From contig WTBT01000107.1 of the NCBI GenBank assembly GCA_013138965.1, positions 1 to 33,430 on the forward strand: DNA of 33,430 nt. Direction: 5' to 3'. Shown piece by piece: positions 22,574 to 29,530 of the stretch. The position numbers were made by a program, and so were the translations under genes. The stretch is from Candidatus Aegiribacteria sp. (GTDB lineage: Bacteria > Fermentibacterota > Fermentibacteria > Fermentibacterales > JCC-6). Every line of letters starts with the position of its first letter. Within the stretch, counting starts at the first letter, position 1. The notes under the pieces are model-generated. The model ran no database searches and was not told the DNA's origin. It was given only the letters and a program-made list of their open reading frames with translations.

Positions 22574-23321
22574 TGATAATACTCAGGCTTTCCACCTTCA
22601 GCTTGCTGTTCAGCACAACTTCAAGACCGTTCACATATGTGTTTCCCTCGGCTACCCTCAAACGGATGTGCCTGCCGGTAAGGAAGCGAATTCTTGCTTC
22701 TTCCTGAGCCATGCCGATAACCCCGGACATAGAACCGCACATTCCCAGGTCGGTGATGTAAGCCGTTCCTCCGGGAAATACTCTTGCATCGGCAGTCAGA
22801 ACGTGCGTATGAGTACCTGCAAGAATTGAAACCTTTCCGTCAAGATGCCGTGCCATGGCCTGTTTCTCACTTGTGGCTTCAGCATGCATGTCGACTATGA
22901 TCACATCCGCGGAATTGTTTCTGATAATATTGTCCGCTATTCTGAAGGGACAGTCGAGCGCCATGGGTATGAACAGCCTTCCCTGAAGATTCATAACCAT
23001 TATCCTTATCCCCTGATGGTTCATCACAATGAAACCACTACCGGGATTGCCGGGAGGATAATTGGCAGGCCGGAGTACGGGACAGTTGACTTCGTCGATG
23101 TATTCAAGAACGTCCGTATGTTGCCAGATATGGTTACCGGATGTAATAACGGTCACGCCGGCTTCCAGAAGCTGGACGGCTGTATTCCTGGTCAGTCCGA
23201 AACCTCCCGCGGCATTCTCGCCGTTGGCGACTACAAAATCGTAATCGCGACCCTTCAGATAGGAGATAAGGGCAGTACGTCCGGGCCTTCCAATCACATC
23301 ACCAAGAAGAAGTATTTTCAC
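22560..23321 (-). CDS. ymdB: YmdB-family metallophosphoesterase
   Basis: A 253-residue dinuclear metallophosphoesterase. Metal-binding motifs in order are GDVIGRPGR (7-15), NGENAAGGFG, SGNHIW, DMHAEATSEK and AGTHTHVLTAD, and the C-terminal TDLGMCGSMSGVIG block is family-specific. Bacillus YmdB has 2',3'-cyclic-nucleotide phosphodiesterase activity and influences biofilm and sporulation decisions; the role here is unknown. It starts at GTG 23321, 1 nt after the rny stop, with no clear ribosome-binding site, so it probably depends on translation of rny. The rny-ymdB pairing is widely conserved and supports a shared role in RNA metabolism. Confidence 0.93.
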   Translation of the reverse strand: MKILLLGDVIGRPGRTALISYLKGRDYDFVVANGENAAGGFGLTRNTAVQLLEAGVTVITSGNHIWQHTDVLEYIDEVNCPVLRPANYPPGNPGSGFIVMNHQGIRIMVMNLQGRLFIPMALDCPFRIADNIIRNNSADVIIVDMHAEATSEKQAMARHLDGKVSILAGTHTHVLTADARVFPGGTAYITDLGMCGSMSGVIGMAQEEARIRFLTGRHIRLRVAEGNTYVNGLEVVLNSKLKVESLSIINEKA

Positions 23322-23322
23322 G

Positions 23323-24873
23323 TCAGTGCGCCGTTTCAGAAGCGCGCGTCTCGCGGATAACTGTGACCTTTATCTGACCGGGATACTGCATTTCAGCTTC
23401 GATCTTCCTGGCAACCATCCTCGCAAGTTCGGCTGCTGCATCATCATCAACAGTTTCTGGTCTTACTGCAATCCTCAGTTCCCTGCCTGCCTGTATAGCG
23501 TAGGATTTCTTAACACCGTCGAATGAATCGGCAATGGATTCCAGCTTATGCAGTCTTCTGACATACAGCTCGAGCGTTTCTCTTCTGGCCCCCGGGCGAG
23601 CGGAGCTTACGGAATCGGCTGCCTGAATAATTATACCGTAAAGGGAATCACATTCTATCTCTTCATGGTGAGCACCTATTGCGTTGCATACTAAAGGCGA
23701 CTCCTCATACCTCTGCGCAAGTTCCATACCGACTATCGCATGGGAACCTTCTATATCCTGATCGGTAGCTTTACCGATATCGTGAAGAAGCCCGATTCTT
23801 CTTGCAAGAGCTGCATCGAGTTTCAGTTCGGATGCAAGTAATCCGCAGATGTGAGCGGTTTCTAGGGAATGCTGGTACATGTTCTGACCATAGCTTGTTC
23901 TGTAACGCAATCTTCCAAGATGCCTGATAAGCTGCTGGTGCAGGCCAGAAACGTTAGCATCCAGGGCCAGCTGATTGCCCAGTTTTCTTATTTTCTTCTC
24001 CATCTCCGATGTTACCTTGGCCACAGTGGATTCTATTCTGCCGGGGTGTATTCTTCCGTCATCCAGCAGTTTTTCCAGAGACTGTCTTGCTATCTCCCTG
24101 CGAACGGGATCGAAGCATGAGATAACCACAGCTTCAGGAGTATCATCAATTATAACATCAACGTTGGCGGCAGCCTCGAAGGCTCTGATATTCCTGCCCT
24201 CTCTTCCGATGATCCTTCCCTTCATATCATCACTGGGCAGGTTCACAACGGATACACAGTTTTCAACCACATGATCCGCTGCACACCTCTGAATAGCGGT
24301 TGACAGTACCTTCAGGGCTTCCTCCTCAGCCTTGTTCTCAGCGGCTTCAAGAATTTTCCGTGTGAGTCTTCCAGCCTCATGATGCAGCTCTTCCTCAAGG
24401 TTTGAGAGCATGAGCTTTCTTGCGTCCTCCCTGGAAAGGCTTGCGATCTGTTCCAGCAGTTTGTTCTGCTCCTCCATGAGCTTATTCATCCTGTTATGTT
24501 TCGCTTGCAGCGAGTTTTCCGTCTCGGTTAGAACGGTCTCGCGCTTATCAATGGTCTTTTTCTTATCCTGGAGCCTCTCTCTCAAGATTCCGAGGCGCTC
24601 AGATTCGCTTGAAACCTGGGTTTCCTTCCGGTCCAGGTTTGTCCTCCGTTCCTGGAGCTTCTCCAGGCTGTCAGCCCTTTCCCTGGAAATGGTGTCTCTG
24701 CCCTCAAGAAGGGCTTCGCGCTTTATGGTATCGCCCTCACGTTTCGCATCGGATACTATCCTGTCAGCCTCAACTTTCGCTCCTCTTATTTCCTTGGCTA
24801 CAAGTATCTTATGAAGAACAAACCCCATAGCAAATGTAACTGCTGCGATTACTGCAGGTATAATTATGTTCAT
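23323..24873 (-). CDS. rny: ribonuclease Y
   Basis: A 516-residue membrane-anchored endoribonuclease that initiates mRNA decay. An N-terminal transmembrane helix (about 3-22) leads into a long charged coiled coil (about 30-190). A KH RNA-binding domain (about 206-270) contains GRIIGREGRNIRAFE. An HD domain contains H335 and the HD pair H364-D365 (LLHDIGKATD). This is the complete, ordinary family architecture and length. ATG 24873 is preceded by CAGGAG 8 nt upstream within a small CAGGA/TCCTG palindrome. The 142-bp gap from zapA may hold its own promoter. Confidence 0.96.
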   Translation of the reverse strand: MNIIIPAVIAAVTFAMGFVLHKILVAKEIRGAKVEADRIVSDAKREGDTIKREALLEGRDTISRERADSLEKLQERRTNLDRKETQVSSESERLGILRERLQDKKKTIDKRETVLTETENSLQAKHNRMNKLMEEQNKLLEQIASLSREDARKLMLSNLEEELHHEAGRLTRKILEAAENKAEEEALKVLSTAIQRCAADHVVENCVSVVNLPSDDMKGRIIGREGRNIRAFEAAANVDVIIDDTPEAVVISCFDPVRREIARQSLEKLLDDGRIHPGRIESTVAKVTSEMEKKIRKLGNQLALDANVSGLHQQLIRHLGRLRYRTSYGQNMYQHSLETAHICGLLASELKLDAALARRIGLLHDIGKATDQDIEGSHAIVGMELAQRYEESPLVCNAIGAHHEEIECDSLYGIIIQAADSVSSARPGARRETLELYVRRLHKLESIADSFDGVKKSYAIQAGRELRIAVRPETVDDDAAAELARMVARKIEAEMQYPGQIKVTVIRETRASETAH

Positions 24874-25015
24874 TCAGGACTCCTGTTCAGGCGCAGGTAT
24901 GCATCTATATAAAACGGAGTAAGGATGTGGTCAGTATGACCGAACCGGAAACACCCCTGCGCAGAATGCCGGCACATCCCTGCCGTGTCCTTTTTCGAGC
25001 TACCGCGAAGTTCTG
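24874..25015 (-). promoter_or_regulatory. structured zapA-rny intergenic region, possible small RNA or leader
   Basis: On the minus strand these 142 nt can fold into nested stems. GGATGT pairs with ACATCC around two smaller hairpins (CCGG/CCGG and GGTCA-TAC-TGACC), preceded by a CGGCA/TGCCG stem-loop. TATATA at 24907-24912 could be a -10 box for rny, with TGACCA 16 bp further upstream. In many bacteria the 6S RNA gene lies directly downstream of zapA, so this position is suggestive, but the region is short for 6S. I cannot identify an RNA family. Confidence 0.3.
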
Positions 25016-25411
25016 TTATCGCGGAATATCGGATGTGCTGTTCTGCTGGATTGCAGAGGCTTCGATCATAGCTGATGAATCGGAATCAGGAGAAGCCGAG
25101 GGCATTGACGGATAAGCGGTTTCCGAGAGGACCTGCTCCATGCGGTCGGCGAGGCGTGTCAGTTCGCCGCTCTGGCTTTCTTCCAGTTCCTCGAACTTCT
25201 CTCTCTTCTGATAGAGTTCATCTGCTATATTCAGTGCGGCAAAAATAGCCACCTTGGCTGTGGAAGCCATGGTGGCATTATCTGTCATCTGCCGCATTTT
25301 CATGTCTACATAATGAGCAATTTCCGATATGTAAGCAGGCGAACCTGCTCCCCGGATAGTATACTCCCGCCCGAAAATATTCACGCGGGTGACTTCATTC
25401 CGGTTGCTCAT
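25016..25411 (-). CDS. zapA: cell division protein ZapA
   Basis: A 131-residue protein that promotes FtsZ protofilament bundling at the division site. The N-terminal part shows the ZapA globular head: VTRVNIFGREYTIRGAG, then YISEIAHYVDMKMRQM. This is followed by an AKVAIFAALNIADELYQKRE helix and a coiled-coil segment. Residues after about 100 are a low-complexity Ser/Asp-rich tail (PSASPDSDSSAM) longer than in short homologues. It follows the ZapB-like coiled-coil gene by 13 bp on the same strand, a sensible pairing for division-ring assembly. Confidence 0.88.
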   Translation of the reverse strand: MSNRNEVTRVNIFGREYTIRGAGSPAYISEIAHYVDMKMRQMTDNATMASTAKVAIFAALNIADELYQKREKFEELEESQSGELTRLADRMEQVLSETAYPSMPSASPDSDSSAMIEASAIQQNSTSDIPR

Positions 25412-25424
25412 GTACTCCTCTTAC

Positions 25425-25697
25425 TTATTTGCCTTCTATTTTAATATTGTCCAGCTTATCCAGCACTACCGATAACCTTCGCTTGATCTCCTGCCTCTCC
25501 CGCAGGAGTCTTGCGCTGTGTATTCTGAGTAAATTGTAACCATCAGAATCCACCGAGACCACACTGTTTTCCAGCCTGGACTCAAGCTCAATTACCCGTG
25601 TCGCCAATTCATCGCGTTGCGTATGTATTGACCTGAACCTGACTATCAGTCTATTTATGGTCTCGGTCAACCTCTCAAGATCTTCCGACTGGGACAC
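25425..25697 (-). CDS. ZapB-like coiled-coil protein
   Basis: A 90-residue, mostly helical, highly charged protein. It has heptad-like leucine/isoleucine spacing (LERLTETINRLIVRF, LATRVIELESRLEN, LLRERQEIKRRLSVVLDKL). It starts at GTG 25697 with GGGGA-rich ribosome-binding sequence 7 nt upstream and ends 13 bp before zapA. The size, coiled coil and position suggest a ZapB-like or other FtsZ-ring accessory factor. Sequence similarity of coiled coils is weak evidence, so the gene is sure but the function is inferred from context. Confidence 0.65.
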   Translation of the reverse strand: MSQSEDLERLTETINRLIVRFRSIHTQRDELATRVIELESRLENSVVSVDSDGYNLLRIHSARLLRERQEIKRRLSVVLDKLDNIKIEGK

Positions 25698-25714
25698 GGA
25701 TCATCCCCTCTCCC

Positions 25715-26068
25715 TCAGAGAGCGGCTTTGGCTGCTTCTACAACCTTCGCAAATGCTTCCGGGTTCTTTACTGCAAGGTCAGCAAGTGTCTTTCTGTCGA
25801 GTTCTATGCCTGCGACTTTGATCCCGGCTATGAAATTGCTGTACTTCATTCCATGCTCACGGACAGCGGCATTGATCCGCGTTATCCACAGTGAGCGAAA
25901 ATCTCTTTTCCTGTTCCTGCGATCACGGTACTGGTACTCAAGAGCCTTTTTCCTGGCTTCAGTGGCTACAGTATAGAGTTTCCTTCTTCCGCCAAAATAC
26001 CCTTTGGCCTGCTTCAGTCTCTTCTTATGCTTCTGTTTCCGTGCAACAGCGTTCTTGACTCTACTCAT
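25715..26068 (-). CDS. rplT: 50S ribosomal protein L20
   Basis: A 117-residue, very basic 23S rRNA-binding protein needed early in large-subunit assembly. Family landmarks are [20 protein letters not shown] at the N-terminus, [35 protein letters not shown] and the C-terminal [13 protein letters not shown]. Length is exactly typical. It follows rpmI by 16 bp in the conserved infC-rpmI-rplT operon. In other bacteria L20 represses this operon by binding its mRNA; the large hairpin upstream of rpmI here is a repeat-like element and may or may not serve that purpose. Confidence 0.98.
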   Translation of the reverse strand: MSRVKNAVARKQKHKKRLKQAKGYFGGRRKLYTVATEARKKALEYQYRDRRNRKRDFRSLWITRINAAVREHGMKYSNFIAGIKVAGIELDRKTLADLAVKNPEAFAKVVEAAKAAL

Positions 26069-26084
26069 TTTTCAACTCCGAATG

Positions 26085-26276
26085 CTAGGGCAGCAGTTTC
26101 CTGAGCCTTTTTGTATCAGGCTTGGATGCTATACTGCCTTTACGCAGTTTTCTTACTCGTTTTGCGTTCTTCTTTGTCTTAATATGGTCAGCAAAGGGTC
26201 TGTTCATCTTGAATTTCCCTTTTGCCGTTTTACGGAACCGCCTTGCGGCTCCCTTATGTGTTTTCATCTTTGGCAT
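26085..26276 (-). CDS. rpmI: 50S ribosomal protein L35
   Basis: A 63-residue basic ribosomal protein. MPKMKTHKGAARRFRKTAKG is the family N-terminus, followed by KFKMNRPFADHIKTKKNAKR and a C-terminal RLRKLLP. Length and order are normal for L35. It lies between infC and rplT but is separated from infC by 170 bp that hold a long inverted repeat, unlike the tight spacing seen elsewhere in this block. Confidence 0.97.
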   Translation of the reverse strand: MPKMKTHKGAARRFRKTAKGKFKMNRPFADHIKTKKNAKRVRKLRKGSIASKPDTKRLRKLLP

Positions 26277-26290
26277 TGGTTCTCCCTGCT

Positions 26291-26449
26291 AAGTGTCAAG
26301 TGTCAGATGTTGTGAAATTGCGAAGTTATTTGGCGTTCCTGCAAGGCGCGGATGAAGGCGCATAGCAGCGCTATGTAACTGAATCCGTAACGCCGCAGGA
26401 GCGTCAAAGGACAAGCAAGACACATCATTTGATGCTTGACATGACACTA
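26291..26449. repeat. large nested inverted repeat between infC and rpmI
   Basis: Outer arms carry AGTGTCAAGTGTCA (from 26292) and TTGACATGACACT (to 26448). Inside, TTTGGCGTTCCTGC (about 26330) pairs with GCAGGAGCGTCAAA (to about 26407) and CGCGGAT with ATCCGTAACG. The apex is a perfect CATAGC-AGC-GCTATG hairpin (26361-26375). The outer right arm begins at the infC stop codon (TAG). The GC-rich inner unit resembles dispersed palindromic elements seen in many bacterial genomes. It could act as attenuator, L20 target or transcript stabiliser; all roles are inferred. Confidence 0.65.
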
Positions 26450-26971
26450 ATTTCTCTCCCTCAAAGGCGAGATGATCATGGTCATCTGACGCCCTTCCAT
26501 ACATGGTTTTCTTTCAATCTGACCGTATTCCTCAAGATCCTTAGCCAGTTTTTCAAGAAGATTGAAACCCTGGTCCTTATAGGATAACTGACGGCCGCGA
26601 AACACCACAGTTGCTTTTACTTTATGTCTCAATTCAAGGAATTCACGGGCATGTATCATCTTGAAATGGTAATCATGTTCTTCAGTATTGGGTCTGAACT
26701 TTACTTCCTTAAGACCCCCGGTATTCTGGCTTTTCCTTGCTTTTCTTTCTTTTCTTTTCTGACTGTAACGGAACTTCCCATAATCAACGATACTGGCAAC
26801 GGGCGGGTCTGCTCCGGGTGAAATCTCAACGAGGTCAAGTCCTGCTTCCGCAGCCATGTCAAGCGCTTCCTGTATGCTCAGTATTCCGACATGCTCTCCA
26901 TTCTCATCAAGTAATCTCACGCGGGGGCTTCGAATTTCCCCATTAACCCTGTTCTGTTCCCTTTTGCTGAT
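26447..26971 (-). CDS. infC: translation initiation factor IF-3, ATC start
   Basis: A 174-residue factor that binds the 30S subunit and rejects non-canonical start codons. The N-terminus ISKREQNRVNGEIRSPRVRL is the family opening, followed by LLDENGEHVGIL, DLVEISPGADPPVASIVDYG, the basic linker, VKFRPNTEEHDYHFK and a KATVVFRGRQ C-domain strand. A GTG at 26920 would delete the conserved first 17 residues. The correct start is ATC 26971-26969, which sits 7 nt after a perfect AGGAGG (26984-26979), with no ATG, GTG or TTG available there. Rare AUU/AUC starts are known for infC and let IF3 repress its own translation. The thrS stop lies 15 nt upstream. Confidence 0.94.
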   Translation of the reverse strand: MSKREQNRVNGEIRSPRVRLLDENGEHVGILSIQEALDMAAEAGLDLVEISPGADPPVASIVDYGKFRYSQKRKERKARKSQNTGGLKEVKFRPNTEEHDYHFKMIHAREFLELRHKVKATVVFRGRQLSYKDQGFNLLEKLAKDLEEYGQIERKPCMEGRQMTMIISPLRERN

Positions 26972-26984
26972 GAACTGACCTCCT
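26969..26984 (-). promoter_or_regulatory. infC ribosome-binding site with rare ATC initiator
   Basis: AGGAGG (26984-26979), a 7-nt spacer and ATC (26971-26969) make an ideal initiation site except for the start codon. The thrS TAA ends at 26987, so the whole signal lies in the thrS-infC junction. An AUC initiator is discriminated against by IF3, giving negative feedback; that mechanism is established in E. coli for AUU and inferred here. Confidence 0.8.
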
Positions 26985-26986
26985 AT

Positions 26987-28912
26987 TTAGGGTAATTCCG
27001 GCCTTCTGCATCCGGCCATGATTGTTTCAATCGCTTCATCCAGTTTCATAGATCCTCTGTCACCTTCAGTATGAACACGCAGAGAAACCCTGCCCGATGC
27101 AGACTCACGCTCACCAATTACAAGCATGAAAGGAACCTTGCTGGTTTCCGCTTCTCTGATCCTGTAACCTACGGTCTCATTTCTGCCGTCTAGCGTGCAA
27201 CGGATACCCAAATTGGTGAGAATACTCTCAACCTCTTCAGCTCTTTCAAGCTGAGACTCCATAATAGGTAAGATAACAACCTGATTGGGGGCAAGCCAAC
27301 CCGGAAGGTTGCCTGCGTAGTGTTCTATGAGGTTACCGATGAACCGTTCTACAGAACCGTAAAGCGCTCTGTGAACCATGAACACTCTGTGTTCCTGCCC
27401 ATCATTACCAACGTATGTGAGGTCGAAACGCTGCGGAATGTTAAAGTCGAACTGGATTGTAGGCCCCTGCCAGAATCTGCCGAGGGCGTCCTTCATCTTT
27501 ATATCGATCTTGGGACCGTAAAAAACCGCTTCACCCACAACGCTTCTGTAATCCTCACCCATATCATCAAGTGCTTTCGCCAGCGCGAGTTCCACCTTTT
27601 TCCACTCCTCGGGCTTACCCGCGTAATGACCGGGATCTGCAGGATCCATCAGCGAGAGCTCGATCCTGTACCCGAAGTTGAAGATCTTCAGGAAATACAG
27701 GGCAAAGTTTACAACCTTCTGTATCTCTTCAACTATCTGGTCTTCCGTGCAGAAAATATGGCCGTCATCAACGGTGAATCCTCTTACTCGCATTAAACCA
27801 TGAAGTACACCGCTCTTTTCGTACCTGTAGACCATACCAAGCTCTGCAAGACGCATCGGGAGTTCTCTGTATGATCTTTTACTGTTCTTGTAGATGATGA
27901 TATGCCCGGGGCAGTTCATCGGTTTCAGGGCGTACTCACCTTTGTCTATATCCAGAAAGTACATGTTATCCCGGTAGTAATCGTAATGCCCCGAGGTTTT
28001 CCATAATTCAACCGGGGCTATGTGCGGAGTACTTACAAGTTGATAACCCGATTTTACATGTGCTTTTTTCCAGTGGTTCTCAAGCTCCTCTCGGACGATG
28101 GTTCCGGCAGGCAGCCAGTAAACAAGACCCGGACCGCCTTCGCCCCCTATTGTGAAAAGTCCCAGCTCAGAACCAAGTTTTCTGTGATCCCTCTTCTTAG
28201 CCTCATCAAGCATTGAAAGGTGTTCTCTCAGGTTTTTCGACGAATCGAAGACGGTTCCGTATATCCGTGTGAGCATTTCGTTTTTCTCGTCGCCGCGCCA
28301 GTAAGCGCCCGCTGTGCTGAGAAGCTCAAAATGCTTCATGTACCCTGTCGAGGGAACATGGGGACCTCTGCAGAGGTCGACAAAATCCCCATGGATATAC
28401 ACCGAGATGCTCTCTCCTGCATCACGCAGTTCCTCCAGGAGCTCAAGCTTGTATTTCTCGCCCTTATCGCAGAACAGCGCAACAGCTTCCTTGAAGCTCA
28501 TCTCTTTGCGGATGAAAGGGATATTCTCCTTAACCTGTCTTTTCATTTCAGCGGCAATTCTCTCGAAAGCTGAAATGCCGGAAAATTCAGGTATGTTGAA
28601 ATCGTAGTAGAATCCGTTCTCGATAGAAGGGCCAATCCCCAGTCTGGTGCCGGGATAGAGTTTCTGTACAGCGGAGGCCATCAGGTGAGAGCAGCTGTGC
28701 CGAAGGGCTTTCTTCCCCTCTTCGTCCCTGAATGTCAGGATCTCAATTCCTCCGTCATCGTGCAGGGGTTTTGTCAGATCCAGAAGATCACCATTGAACC
28801 TTATTATCAGCGCGTTCCTGGCGAGTCCCTGAGAAATATCCCCGGCAATCTCAAGACCGGTAGTGCCTGCCTCATACTCTTTTGCACTGCTATCAGGAAA
28901 TACTATACGCAT
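26987..28912 (-). CDS. thrS: threonyl-tRNA synthetase
   Basis: A 641-residue class II synthetase, nearly the length of the E. coli enzyme. The TGS domain occupies about 1-60. The editing domain starts with H72-SCS-H76 (HxxxH) and contains the CRGPHVPSTG loop with its conserved Cys. The catalytic core has the zinc Cys (LKPMNCPGH), motif 2 (YRYEKSGVLHGLMRVRGF) with zinc-site His in DDGHIF, and motif 3 with VHRALYGSVERF. The C-terminal anticodon-binding domain begins near LAPNQVVILPI. I chose ATG 28912 behind AAGGAGG; a longer reading frame upstream runs through the tRNA gene and is not coding. It heads the conserved thrS-infC-rpmI-rplT set. Confidence 0.97.
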   Translation of the reverse strand: MRIVFPDSSAKEYEAGTTGLEIAGDISQGLARNALIIRFNGDLLDLTKPLHDDGGIEILTFRDEEGKKALRHSCSHLMASAVQKLYPGTRLGIGPSIENGFYYDFNIPEFSGISAFERIAAEMKRQVKENIPFIRKEMSFKEAVALFCDKGEKYKLELLEELRDAGESISVYIHGDFVDLCRGPHVPSTGYMKHFELLSTAGAYWRGDEKNEMLTRIYGTVFDSSKNLREHLSMLDEAKKRDHRKLGSELGLFTIGGEGGPGLVYWLPAGTIVREELENHWKKAHVKSGYQLVSTPHIAPVELWKTSGHYDYYRDNMYFLDIDKGEYALKPMNCPGHIIIYKNSKRSYRELPMRLAELGMVYRYEKSGVLHGLMRVRGFTVDDGHIFCTEDQIVEEIQKVVNFALYFLKIFNFGYRIELSLMDPADPGHYAGKPEEWKKVELALAKALDDMGEDYRSVVGEAVFYGPKIDIKMKDALGRFWQGPTIQFDFNIPQRFDLTYVGNDGQEHRVFMVHRALYGSVERFIGNLIEHYAGNLPGWLAPNQVVILPIMESQLERAEEVESILTNLGIRCTLDGRNETVGYRIREAETSKVPFMLVIGERESASGRVSLRVHTEGDRGSMKLDEAIETIMAGCRRPELP

Positions 28913-28954
28913 AATCCAGACGACCTCCTTCCGGTCATTAATAAAGATAAAGAA

Positions 28955-29031
28955 TGGTGGGCGATACTGGACTTGAACCAGTGACCTCTTGCATGTCAAG
29001 CAAGCACTCTAGCCACCTGAGCTAATCGCCC
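28955..29031 (-). tRNA. tRNA-Val (GAC anticodon)
   Basis: A complete 77-nt cloverleaf. The acceptor GGGCGAT pairs with ATCGCCC, the D arm is GCTC...GAGT, and the anticodon stem CTTGC/GCAAG has loop TTGACAT giving anticodon GAC (28997-28995). The T arm is ACTGG-TTCAAGT-CCAGT. Discriminator A and an encoded CCA follow (28955-28957). It lies 42 bp upstream of thrS on the same strand, so processing from a shared transcript is plausible. No integrase or attachment duplicate is seen beside it. Confidence 0.95.
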
Positions 29032-29057
29032 ACCGAACCATCCGTTGCGTGGCTCGA

Positions 29058-29086
29058 AGGATAAATACAAACGTCGTAATCGTCAA
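29058..29086 (-). promoter_or_regulatory. sigma-70-type promoter for tRNA-Val and probably thrS onwards
   Basis: On the minus strand TTGACG (29086-29081) and TATCCT (29063-29058) are separated by exactly 17 bp. Transcription would start around 29050, about 20 nt before the tRNA 5' end. The palindromic element at 29091-29204 ends 4 bp upstream of the -35 box, so its AT-rich end occupies the usual UP-element position. Confidence 0.6.
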
Positions 29087-29090
29087 GGTT

Positions 29091-29204
29091 TTAAATAGGG
29101 ACGGAGGTAATTTATTTACAATCATGCAATAATATGACTGAACTACAGGTCATAAGTACATATTATTCACGTTTTGTAAATAAATTACCTCCGTCCCTAT
29201 TTTA
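29091..29204. repeat. palindromic MITE-like element with GGGACGGAGG arms
   Basis: A 114-bp palindrome. The arm TTAAATAGGGACGGAGGTAA (29091 on) reads through to TTTACAA, and its complement runs from TTGTAAATAA at about 29174 to 29204. The partly paired core includes AATAATATG and CATATTATT. It is unrelated in sequence to the element at 4742. It abuts the tRNA promoter on one side. On the other it contains the last coding bases and stop codon of the DUF6150-type gene, so insertion has either replaced that gene's natural end or captured it by chance. Confidence 0.78.
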
Positions 29205-29477
29205 AAGCAATCCTGATTTTCCCGAATCGGCCCAGCCCGCATCGGACTGAATATCAGTGAGGAAGACAGTTATATCAGCGTTCGATTTCCCATCGGTGAA
29301 ACAGATCACTTTATCCGCTTCGCTCTGAATACTCGTATAACACCAGACCTGGGGCGCTATCGCATCCCAGTAGTTTGCAGTTTCGAAAACCACAAGGTCG
29401 GCATCCGCCCGGATATCCGTAACGAATACCTTAAGATCAGCTTCAGATTCAATATCAGTTCTGTAAAATACAGGCAT
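29202..29477 (-). CDS. DUF6150-type (septoil-knot) repeat protein
   Basis: A 91-residue protein built from a repeated unit of about 10-13 residues. Examples are VFYRTDIESEADLKVFVTDI, RADADLVVFET, then ICFTDGKSNADITVFLTDIQ. The 'xxxTDxxSxADLxVFxTD' repeat is what I know as DUF6150, now described as a 7(1) septoil knot. A central segment (NYWDAIAPQVWCYTS) interrupts the repeats. Function is unknown and there is no signal peptide. ATG 29477 follows GGGAGA. The TAA lies inside the palindromic element at 29091-29204, so the C-terminal residues (SGKSGLL) may be altered relative to relatives. A weak TTGTCG/TACAGA promoter is possible upstream. Confidence 0.75.
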   Translation of the reverse strand: MPVFYRTDIESEADLKVFVTDIRADADLVVFETANYWDAIAPQVWCYTSIQSEADKVICFTDGKSNADITVFLTDIQSDAGWADSGKSGLL

Positions 29478-29530
29478 GATTATCTCCCTTTTCTTTTTCT
29501 GTATGGCAGAACACGAAATTCGACAATATC

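Noticed and set aside
28913-28999. N-terminal extension of thrS
   Set aside because: It reads through the tRNA-Val gene; ATG 28912 has a good AAGGAGG and the expected TGS start.
28955-29204. tRNA-associated integration site
   Set aside because: No integrase gene and no duplicated tRNA 3' end; the adjacent repeat is a self-contained palindrome.
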